Assembly: GCA_027343785.1 (NCBI GenBank)
Contig: DAHWKF010000009.1
Span: 1-5,730 of the forward strand
Reading direction: 5' to 3'
Source: Leptospirillum sp.
GTDB lineage: Bacteria > Nitrospirota > Leptospirillia > Leptospirillales > Leptospirillaceae
Length of the DNA: 5,730 nucleotides
The notes under the pieces are model-generated. The model did no database searches and was not told the DNA's origin. It worked only from the letters and a program-made list of their open reading frames with translations. Each line of letters opens with the position of its first letter. Within the stretch, counting starts at the first letter, position 1. This document shows, one piece after another, positions 1-5,380 of this stretch. A program made the translations under genes and the position numbers.

Positions 1-1630
1 CTGTACTCGCGGCAATATTGATACCCCTGTCACAATTCGAGCTCTTAAAAGATTTGTCACCGAGAAATTTGGTGTGGAAGCCGTCATGGATCCCGCGTCT
101 ACGCTCAGGTACTCAACTGCGCCGGGTGTGCCCTATGGACGCGCAACGGGTGAAAAGGTAGCGATTGTCGGCGGTGGCCCGGCAGGATTGACGGCGGCAC
201 ATGATCTTGCCCGTCTCGGCTACCGGATTACATTGTTTGAGGCGAACAAGCGGCTCGGAGGACTTTTCTACCTTGTTCCGGAATATCGGTTGCCAAGACC
301 GCTGATCCAGGCGGAAGTGGATGCTATCGCAAGCATGGGTTTCGATATCCGGCTGGGAACAAAAGTTGGTAAGGATGTGTCTTTCAAGGAAATCCAGGAC
401 GAGTTCAAGTCTGTCGTGGTTGCCGTCGGTGCCTGGGGCAGCCGTCCGGTTCCTTTTGAAGGAAAAGAACTTGAGAATGTTTATTCTGCACTCCCATTTT
501 TGCAATCCGTTTACCTTGACCATGCTCCGGTTTCGATTGGTCGCCGTGTAGCTGTCGTTGGTGCCGGAAACGTTGCGATGGATGTTTGCCGAACGGCGGT
601 TCGTTTGCCGGGGGTCGAAAAGGTGAGTGTTATTGCCTTGGAAGACTGGAGCGAGATGCCGGCAGATGACATGGAAATTGAAGATGCCGTAGCCGAAGGC
701 GTGGAGTTCCTGGTCCGGAAGGGAACTCGTAGAGTGATCGGTGAAGGAAAGGTTCAGGGAATTGAGGTCGTTAAAGTTCTTTCGGTATTCGACGACCAGG
801 GAAGATTCTCTCCGGCCTATGATGAGTCGGAAAAGAATGTCATTCCATTTGACTCCGTTATTTTCGCCATCGGTCAGACGATCGATTCTGCGTTTATTCC
901 GCCAGAGCATGATTCTGTCATCGGCAGGAACGGAGTAATTCGGGCGAATATCCATACGATGGATACCGGGATACCAGGTGTCTTTGCTGCCGGTGACGTC
1001 GTGACAGGGCCTCGAATTTTTATCGATGCTGTGGCGGGTGGTCAAAAAGCGGCCGCTTCTGTTCATCGTTACTTGACGGGGAGATCGGAAGACCTCAAGC
1101 TCTACGCTGTTTCCACCCCTGTCGATCATCGCGGCAATCCGACTCCGATTTGGCCAGTTGATTTCAATGTGGACGGGTATTATGGACTTCCCCGCTCCAA
1201 TCCGTCTCTTCTGACTCCCGAGTTTCGAAAAACAAATTTCGAGTTGGCGGAGCTTTCCTATAGCGAAGAAGAAGCCAGGGAGCAATCGGCACGTTGCCTC
1301 ACTTGTCATGTAAACCCTATCTTCGAGGGTGAGAAATGCATCATGTGTGGTGGTTGCGTAGATGTTTGTCCGGAGTATGCCTTAAAAATGATTCCCTTGT
1401 CGGATGTGGATCTGGATCAGGAATCCACGGCCAAGGTTGTGGAAAGCTTCCTTGGAGTCGAACTGTCGAAAAGGGAAGAGGTCGGTGTCGATCAGGATCT
1501 TAACCATTCGACGGCCATGATATGGGAAGGATCGCGGTGTATCCGGTGTGGTCTCTGCGCGAAGAGATGTCCGACCGGAGCGATCTCGATGGAGTTTCTG
1601 GAAATCAAGCAGGAGGTCGCCTTGCCATGA
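1..1630 (+). CDS. GltD-like FAD/NAD(P) oxidoreductase with C-terminal 2[4Fe-4S] ferredoxin domain (5' partial)
   Basis: The reading frame is open to the left edge (first whole codon at base 2), giving 542 visible residues. The first residues, starting with Cys and followed by an IDTPVTIRALKRF stretch (about bases 2-58), match the end of the N-terminal Fe-S domain of GltD-type proteins, so the true start lies upstream and the GTG at 74 is not it. Visible in order: FAD-binding GGGPAG (170-187); a second dinucleotide fold with GAGNVAMD (560-583); the FAD motif AAGDVVTGP (about 986-1012); CLTC (1295-1306); and two ferredoxin motifs, CIMCGGCVDVCP (1337-1372) and CIRCGLCAKRCP (1538-1573). The family moves electrons between NAD(P)H, flavin and Fe-S clusters in the cytoplasm. 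No glutamate synthase large subunit is visible. The stop overlaps the Rieske start (ATGA), so the two are probably translationally coupled and work with the bc complex. At bases 638-643 Leu-Glu occupies the place where GltD has an Arg pair that contacts NADPH. Family assignment is firm; the physiological partner is inferred. Confidence 0.9.
   Translation, partial: CTRGNIDTPVTIRALKRFVTEKFGVEAVMDPASTLRYSTAPGVPYGRATGEKVAIVGGGPAGLTAAHDLARLGYRITLFEANKRLGGLFYLVPEYRLPRPLIQAEVDAIASMGFDIRLGTKVGKDVSFKEIQDEFKSVVVAVGAWGSRPVPFEGKELENVYSALPFLQSVYLDHAPVSIGRRVAVVGAGNVAMDVCRTAVRLPGVEKVSVIALEDWSEMPADDMEIEDAVAEGVEFLVRKGTRRVIGEGKVQGIEVVKVLSVFDDQGRFSPAYDESEKNVIPFDSVIFAIGQTIDSAFIPPEHDSVIGRNGVIRANIHTMDTGIPGVFAAGDVVTGPRIFIDAVAGGQKAAASVHRYLTGRSEDLKLYAVSTPVDHRGNPTPIWPVDFNVDGYYGLPRSNPSLLTPEFRKTNFELAELSYSEEEAREQSARCLTCHVNPIFEGEKCIMCGGCVDVCPEYALKMIPLSDVDLDQESTAKVVESFLGVELSKREEVGVDQDLNHSTAMIWEGSRCIRCGLCAKRCPTGAISMEFLEIKQEVALP
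1611..1616 (+). promoter_or_regulatory. Ribosome binding site for the Rieske gene
   Basis: AGGAGG lies 10 bases before the ATG at 1627, inside the last codons of the oxidoreductase gene. It fixes the Rieske start at 1627 rather than at ATG 1522, which is in the same frame but deep inside the upstream gene and would add 35 residues unlike a Rieske N-terminus. Confidence 0.7.
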
Positions 1631-2247
1631 GTACAGCTATGAGTGGAACGGGAAACCAGGATTCCCTGAAAGATGCGGCCACGCCATCGGATTTGGGTCG
1701 CAGAAAATTTATACTGGCTGCCGGATGGGGAGTTGTCGGTGTTACCCTGGCGGGCTCGACCTATGCGGCATACAAGTTCATGTTTCCTCCCATTCTTTAT
1801 GAACCGCCGACGGTCTTCAAGATCGGGCATGTGACGGAATATGGTCTGGGAGTCGATGAAAGATGGAAGTTGAAAGGACGGTTCTGGGTTGTTCGGAATA
1901 TGCGCGGGATCTATAACATGATTTCTATTTGCCGCCATTTGGGGTGTACTCCAAACTGGTTCCCCGACCAGAAAAGATTCCGTTGCCCATGCCATGGATC
2001 GATTTATGACGTTCACGGGAATGTGCGAGGAGGACCGGCCCCCAGAACGCTTTGGAGAGGTCAGATCACCAAGGATCCGGTGGATGGAGCTCTTGTAGTC
2101 AACACTGTCGTTCGTCTGGATCCGAATCCTGCCCAGACACCACAGGGCCTGTGGGTCAAGGAAAAAGTAAAAGAAGTCACGCCCTTCTGGATTCAGCATT
2201 CCCCCCCTCCAGGGGCTTCCTGTTCCTCGAACAGACTGCTTTGTTAG
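1627..2247 (+). CDS. Rieske [2Fe-2S] iron-sulfur subunit of a cytochrome bc/b6f-type complex
   Basis: This 206-residue protein carries the high-potential 2Fe-2S centre that takes one electron from quinol at the Qo site and passes it to a c-type cytochrome on the outer face of the membrane. Cluster motifs are CRHLGC (residues 102-107) and CPCHGS (120-125): Cys102/His104 and Cys120/His123 are the ligands, and Cys107/Cys122 form the usual disulfide. Ser125 and Tyr127, the residues that raise the potential by hydrogen bonds to the cluster in well-studied homologues, are both present. Residues 24-30 (GRRKFIL) followed by a hydrophobic stretch to about residue 49 look like an uncleaved Tat signal-anchor. 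The start at 1627 is supported by AGGAGG and the ATGA overlap with the upstream stop. A second in-frame ATG at 1639 is possible. The last 15 residues are Ser/Pro-rich with two Cys and follow a run of seven C. A strong terminator begins seven bases after the stop. Symbols petA, petC or qcrA are used for different relatives, so none is assigned. Confidence 0.95.
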   Translation: MSTAMSGTGNQDSLKDAATPSDLGRRKFILAAGWGVVGVTLAGSTYAAYKFMFPPILYEPPTVFKIGHVTEYGLGVDERWKLKGRFWVVRNMRGIYNMISICRHLGCTPNWFPDQKRFRCPCHGSIYDVHGNVRGGPAPRTLWRGQITKDPVDGALVVNTVVRLDPNPAQTPQGLWVKEKVKEVTPFWIQHSPPPGASCSSNRLLC

Positions 2248-2253
2248 ATGCGT

Positions 2254-2289
2254 GCCCGGAAGATGGAGGAAGATCTTCCGGGCTTTTTT
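2254..2289 (+). terminator. Rho-independent terminator after the Rieske gene
   Basis: A perfect 11-bp stem pairs 2254-2264 with 2273-2283 (GCCCGGAAGAT / ATCTTCCGGGC), with the 8-base loop GGAGGAAG, followed directly by six T (2284-2289). It starts seven bases after the Rieske stop, so it separates the oxidoreductase-Rieske transcript from the cytochrome b genes unless read-through is substantial. Confidence 0.93.
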
Positions 2290-2347
2290 GACCGAAAGCG
2301 CAAGCTACCGGAAGCTGTACTCCTATAAGATTATTTTAGGTGAATTC

Positions 2348-2380
2348 ATGGCCCGGTGGGCCGACGGGCTTGCTCTATAG
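2348..2380 (+). other. Possible 10-codon leader peptide (MARWADGLAL)
   Basis: ATG at 2348 is preceded four bases earlier by AGGTGA (2338-2343) and ends at TAG 2378-2380. The frame overlaps both alternative hairpins of the leader, so ribosome passage could change the fold. A second 9-codon frame (ATG 2383, stop 2410-2412, MPKDNDSQN) ends against the cytochrome b ribosome site but has no clear Shine-Dalgarno of its own. Frames this short arise easily by chance, and there is no run of one amino acid typical of attenuators. Confidence 0.2.
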
Positions 2381-2411
2381 GCATGCCGAAAGACAATGAT
2401 TCTCAAAATTG

Positions 2412-2417
2412 AAAGGA
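2412..2417 (+). promoter_or_regulatory. Ribosome binding site for cytochrome b (petB-like)
   Basis: AAAGGA lies six bases before ATG 2424. A TTG at 2409 is in the same frame, but it overlaps this site and has no Shine-Dalgarno of its own, so 2424 is the preferred start. Confidence 0.6.
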
Positions 2418-2423
2418 CCACGG

Positions 2424-3185
2424 ATGCTTGAGAGCTTGAAGGAGAAACTCACCAAGTCACAAGTCTTTCGATCAATTTTTCGGCACGGTTTTCCAGACAA
2501 TGACATGAACCGGGCTTATGTTGTTTTCAGCAATGTGTTTTTGCATGTGCATCCGGTCAAGGTTCGCAGAAGCGCTTTGCGGATGCGTTACACTTTCTGT
2601 CTCGGCGGGATTACTCTTTTCCTGTTTATTATGCTGGCAGTCACCGGAATCTGGCTCATGTTCTATTACACTCCTTATACCGGTCTGGCCTATAACAATA
2701 TTCAGGACCTTCAGTTCGTGATCTTTGGCGGAAACCTGATGCGTGATCTTCACCGTTTTGCGGCTCACGGAATGGTGTTGTTTGTCTGGCTGCACATGAC
2801 GAGAGTCTTTCTGACCGGAGCGTACAAGGCCCCTCGTGAATTCAACTGGGTCGTTGGCGTCTTGTTGCTGGTCATGACACTGATTCTGAGCTGGACTGGC
2901 TATCTTCTCCCATGGGACCAGCTAGCCTACTGGGCTGTCACCGTCGGAACGAAAATGGCATCCTATACACCCTTTATTGGACAGAATGGTCCTTGGGGTG
3001 CGCAGTTGGGCTTTCTTCCAACGAATGACATCATGTTCATGCTTATTGGCGGTACTGTGGTCGGTCAGAATGCCTTGATTCGTTTTTATGTTCTGCATTG
3101 CGTCGTTCTCCCCCTGTTCGTAACGATCGCATTGGCCGTTCACTTCTGGCGTATCCGGAAAGATGGATTCTCCGGCCCATTGTAA
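2424..3185 (+). CDS. petB: Cytochrome b, b6-type N-terminal (haem-binding) subunit
   Basis: This 253-residue membrane protein carries the two b haems of the quinol-oxidising complex and contributes to the Qo and Qi sites. Four helices are visible, at about 57-81, 111-131, 141-161 and 221-241. The haem ligands are His110 (LHRF) and His124 (WLHMTR) in one helix, and His225 (VLHC) and His240 (VHFWRIRK) in the other. The spacings are 14 and 15, the b6 pattern; mitochondrial-type cytochrome b has 14 and 14. Cys59 in FCLGG lies 51 residues before His110, exactly as Cys35 lies before His86 in plant cytochrome b6, where it holds an extra covalent c-type haem on the Qi side. The C-terminus (DGFSGPL) also matches b6. 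Between His124 and His225 the protein is about 14 residues longer than plant b6, with the extra length around residues 188-210. It is the first gene of the second transcription unit; the petD-like gene follows after 55 bases. The symbol is by analogy with b6f. Confidence 0.93.
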   Translation: MLESLKEKLTKSQVFRSIFRHGFPDNDMNRAYVVFSNVFLHVHPVKVRRSALRMRYTFCLGGITLFLFIMLAVTGIWLMFYYTPYTGLAYNNIQDLQFVIFGGNLMRDLHRFAAHGMVLFVWLHMTRVFLTGAYKAPREFNWVVGVLLLVMTLILSWTGYLLPWDQLAYWAVTVGTKMASYTPFIGQNGPWGAQLGFLPTNDIMFMLIGGTVVGQNALIRFYVLHCVVLPLFVTIALAVHFWRIRKDGFSGPL

Positions 3186-3240
3186 AGGCAGTCCTTAGGG
3201 GAGTCGTTCTCAACACTCGGGATCTGAGAGGGGATATCTG

Positions 3241-4071
3241 ATGGAGAATAAGGTTACAAGGGAAATTTTTCCTCGCGATGCGAGGAAAAGTTATGGTCTA
3301 GTGGAGTTGATGAAGGGCTCGAATCCAATCGTCAAGAAGGAGCCGGAAGATACGGTCTATACATGGCCCCATCTCATCATGATCGAATTGATCTGTGCGC
3401 TGCTGATTACGGCCGGACTTATTATCCTGGTCCAGTTCGTCCATGCGCCGTTAAGGTCTTTGGCCGATCCGTCGACGACGCCCAATCCGATGCGGGCTCC
3501 ATGGTATTTTCTCGGATTGCAGGAACTTCTGGTCTACTTCGATCCCTGGTACGCCGGTGTGGTGTTGCCTGGAATGATCATTGTCGGTTTGATGACATTT
3601 CCTTATGTCGATACAAACCCGAAGGGTGTGGGGTACTACACCTTTTCCGAACGTAAGTTCGCCATTTTTAACTATTCTTTTGGTTTTGCCCTTTGGTGGG
3701 TCACTATTGTCATCGGTACCTATCTTAGAGGTCTGGACTGGCAATGGTACTGGCCATGGAGCGATCACCTTGTCCATATGAATCCGGCGCTGGTGACACT
3801 GGTTCCGTTGCACATCGTGTTCGTCAATTTGCTGCATGTGTCGAAAGATGTCGGAAAAGCATTATGCGATACCCTCTTCTTTGCCTACTTTGCAGTAGGT
3901 ATGGCCATCCCCTATTTCTTTATGAGGAAGTTCTACGACTCTCTCGGGGGGGCTCGTTATGCGGTTTTCATGATATTTTTCCTCTCGATGATGGGGGTCG
4001 GGCTGAAGATCGTTCTCAGACTCCTCTTCAACATCAAATATATTGTTGTAACACCCTGGATCAACGTCTGA
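3241..4071 (+). CDS. petD: Cytochrome b C-terminal subunit (subunit IV / petD-like)
   Basis: This 276-residue membrane protein corresponds to the C-terminal part of mitochondrial cytochrome b or to b6f subunit IV, and completes the quinol-oxidation (Qo) pocket. It is much longer than plant subunit IV (about 160 residues), with roughly six hydrophobic segments: about 45-67, 104-121, 142-161, 182-199, 210-228 and 238-263. The ADPSTTPNP stretch (75-83) precedes the Qo motif, which reads APWY (86-89) where most homologues have PEWY; the usual catalytic Glu is therefore Pro here. A Glu at residue 95 (LQELL) is nearby. After three C-terminal-domain helices, the extra segments from about residue 170 on are typical of longer cytochrome b forms. 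Purine-rich GAGAGGGGA (3226-3234) lies six bases before ATG 3241. It follows the petB-like gene by 55 bases with no terminator, so co-transcription is expected. Confidence 0.92.
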   Translation: MENKVTREIFPRDARKSYGLVELMKGSNPIVKKEPEDTVYTWPHLIMIELICALLITAGLIILVQFVHAPLRSLADPSTTPNPMRAPWYFLGLQELLVYFDPWYAGVVLPGMIIVGLMTFPYVDTNPKGVGYYTFSERKFAIFNYSFGFALWWVTIVIGTYLRGLDWQWYWPWSDHLVHMNPALVTLVPLHIVFVNLLHVSKDVGKALCDTLFFAYFAVGMAIPYFFMRKFYDSLGGARYAVFMIFFLSMMGVGLKIVLRLLFNIKYIVVTPWINV

Positions 4072-4096
4072 CGTAAATGGCCCTGTTTCCTGGTTA

Positions 4097-4132
4097 GGGA
4101 AGTATGTGTGGCGGTTTATGACCGCTCTTCCC
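4097..4132 (+). other. Interrupted inverted repeat between the petD-like gene and the small membrane protein gene
   Basis: GGGAAG (4097-4102) pairs with CTTCCC (4127-4132), and an inner GCGGT (4111-4115) pairs with ACCGC (4121-4125) around a TTATG loop. Eight bases on the left and one on the right are unpaired between the two helices. No T run follows, so it is not a standard terminator. It might be an RNA-stability or processing element in the 108-base gap, or chance. Confidence 0.35.
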
Positions 4133-4179
4133 GGAAGGATACGTTACTCACTTTCAAGTCCGCTTTGTAAGGAGAGTTT

Positions 4180-4398
4180 ATGAGTTCATTTCACAATCTC
4201 TTGAATGAACCCTGGGTCGAACAGTATTTCGGATTCCCTTACCGGATCGGAATTTCCTTGACCTTGGTGATAGGAACAGCATTTTTCTATTATCTTCTGA
4301 TCTGGTTCCAGAAATGGCAGGAACGCTCCTTTTACCCAGAAGGGCATCCGCTTCGCAAGGATCCCGACGCAATGAATGAAAGGGGTCGGCGGGCATGA
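4180..4398 (+). CDS. Small single-helix membrane protein of the bc operon
   Basis: This 72-residue protein has no family I recognise. One hydrophobic helix spans about residues 23-43. A short amphipathic N-terminus (MSSFHNLLNEPWVEQYF) precedes it, and a basic, charged tail follows (KWQER, HPLRKD, ERGRRA). By the positive-inside rule the C-terminus would be cytoplasmic. It has a good ribosome site, AAGGAG (4169-4174), five bases before the ATG. Its stop overlaps the start of the tetraheme cytochrome (ATGA), which supports real translation and coupling. Its position between petD-like and cytochrome c genes suggests a small accessory or assembly subunit, comparable in size to the small helices of b6f and bc1 complexes, but no homology is claimed. 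Confidence 0.8.
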   Translation: MSSFHNLLNEPWVEQYFGFPYRIGISLTLVIGTAFFYYLLIWFQKWQERSFYPEGHPLRKDPDAMNERGRRA

Positions 4399-5360
4399 AA
4401 ACAAAAATATATATGCTGTTTTTTCTCTCCACGCTTCTTGTGGGAGGTTCCATTGCCTACAATATGTACAAAGACTCCCATACGTCCTGGATGGTTTACC
4501 AGCGAGAGTATTATAAGCTTCTCGCAGAGAAAACGAACAAGCCAGCTCTGGCCAATTCTCCGCTTCAGGTGGTTCAGACATGGAACGTGATCCTGAATCG
4601 GGCAGACCGCTGCCAGACGTGCCATATGGGTATCAATATTCCGATCTTCAAGGATGCTCCTGAACCTTTCACGGCGCATCCGGACCTCTCCGGATTCATG
4701 CACAAGCATCCGTTCGGAAAGTTTGGTTGCACTGTCTGTCATGATGGAAATGGTCTTGCCACGACCGTCAGTCAAGCCCACGGATTTAATGTGACGCTCG
4801 ATTATCAGCCGAAGTTCGGCCCATTTGCGGAAGCCAGCTGTACGAAATGTCACACCGACCTCTACAATGCGGGAGTCAACCCGCCGATGACGCCTTATCT
4901 GAATCTGGCGAAAAAGACGATCAACCAGAAAGGTTGCGGGTCCTGCCATTCTATGGTCCAGTTCAATCTGCACGGAGTGCTGGCGCCGGATCTTTCAGGA
5001 TTCGGTTCGCGAACGGAGCTTGGATTCTATAACGTCCATCTTTTTGAATACGTCAACGGCATTCATTCGGAGCGCGAATGGGAATGGGAACATTTCAAGA
5101 ATCCCAGACGGATTTCGCCAGGCGTTCCGGCGTTCAAGGTGCCGCCGACAATCATGCCCAATTTCCATCTCACGGATGAGCAGACAACAGCTTTGACGAC
5201 GTGGGTTCTGGGGCTCGTCGATCCGGCGGTTATCACGATCCCGCAGACTTATTTGCCGGTTGAACGTTCGCAAGGCAGACCGGTTCCCATTCCGATTACC
5301 AAGGGGAATATGGGGGCGGTTCCGGATTCAGCTTTCAAGAAAGTCGCCTTCAAACAATAA
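4395..5360 (+). CDS. Membrane-anchored tetraheme cytochrome c, probable electron-accepting subunit of the bc complex
   Basis: This 321-residue protein has an N-terminal hydrophobic anchor (about residues 5-22) with no obvious signal-peptidase site, so it is probably tethered with its haems outside the cytoplasm. Four CXXCH haem-attachment motifs are visible: CQTCH (73-77), CTVCH (112-116), CTKCH (149-153) and CGSCH (181-185). After the fourth, a class-I cytochrome c ending is seen: PPTIMPNFHLTDEQ (250-263), then a hydrophobic helix. Met254 is thus the likely sixth ligand of haem 4. Several spare His (95, 103, 105, 129, 193) could ligate the others. AAAGGGG lies about nine bases before the ATG, which overlaps the previous stop. 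As no cytochrome c1 or f gene is visible in the operon, it probably accepts electrons from the Rieske protein and passes them to a soluble cytochrome, or the reverse. The subunit role is inferred from gene order. Confidence 0.92.
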   Translation: MKTKIYMLFFLSTLLVGGSIAYNMYKDSHTSWMVYQREYYKLLAEKTNKPALANSPLQVVQTWNVILNRADRCQTCHMGINIPIFKDAPEPFTAHPDLSGFMHKHPFGKFGCTVCHDGNGLATTVSQAHGFNVTLDYQPKFGPFAEASCTKCHTDLYNAGVNPPMTPYLNLAKKTINQKGCGSCHSMVQFNLHGVLAPDLSGFGSRTELGFYNVHLFEYVNGIHSEREWEWEHFKNPRRISPGVPAFKVPPTIMPNFHLTDEQTTALTTWVLGLVDPAVITIPQTYLPVERSQGRPVPIPITKGNMGAVPDSAFKKVAFKQ

Positions 5361-5380
5361 CGAATTCTTTTTCTTTCCTA

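Larger units (their letters stand above)
2290..2423 (+). promoter_or_regulatory. Leader region of the cytochrome b operon (promoter and structured 5' UTR, tentative)
   Basis: Because a terminator lies just upstream, a promoter for the cytochrome b genes should fall here. The best -10-like hexamer is TATAAG at 2324-2329 (5 of 6 to TATAAT), but no good -35 sits 16-18 bases before it. TTGACC at 2288-2293 resembles a -35 but is 30 bases away, so it does not pair with it. Further in, GGCCC (2350-2354) can pair with GGGCC (2358-2362). Alternatively, GCCCG (2351-2355) can pair with CGGGC (2365-2369), and the two hairpins exclude each other. Two tiny open frames lie in this leader. What is certain is the absence of a larger gene; the promoter call is weak. 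Confidence 0.35.

Noticed and set aside
113..1309. 398-codon open frame on the minus strand opposite the oxidoreductase
   Set aside because: It lies wholly antisense to a gene with clear FAD, NAD and Fe-S motifs. Its translation is rich in Arg, His, Asn and Ser with no recognisable domain, as expected for a shadow of codon bias.
1522..1626. Longer Rieske start at ATG 1522
   Set aside because: The added residues are an out-of-frame reading of the conserved ferredoxin motif of the upstream gene, while AGGAGG and the ATGA overlap support 1627.
1..1630. Annotation of the first gene as glutamate synthase small subunit in nitrogen assimilation
   Set aside because: No large subunit is visible, the NADPH Arg pair is missing, an extra ferredoxin domain is fused, and the neighbours are respiratory, so only the fold family is accepted.
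2197..2291. Frameshift in the Rieske gene at the C7 run
   Set aside because: Adding one C would carry the frame through the terminator to a stop at about 2291, and removing one would read on into the leader. The present stop, seven bases before the terminator stem, fits best, so the gene is taken as intact.
2288..2329. TTGACC with TATAAG as a sigma-70 promoter pair
   Set aside because: The two hexamers are 30 bases apart, far outside the normal 16-18 spacing, and TTGACC overlaps the terminator T run.
4332..4973. 213-codon minus-strand frame opposite the small protein and tetraheme cytochrome genes
   Set aside because: The + strand shows four CXXCH motifs and a class-I cytochrome ending. The minus translation has no domain and no supported start.
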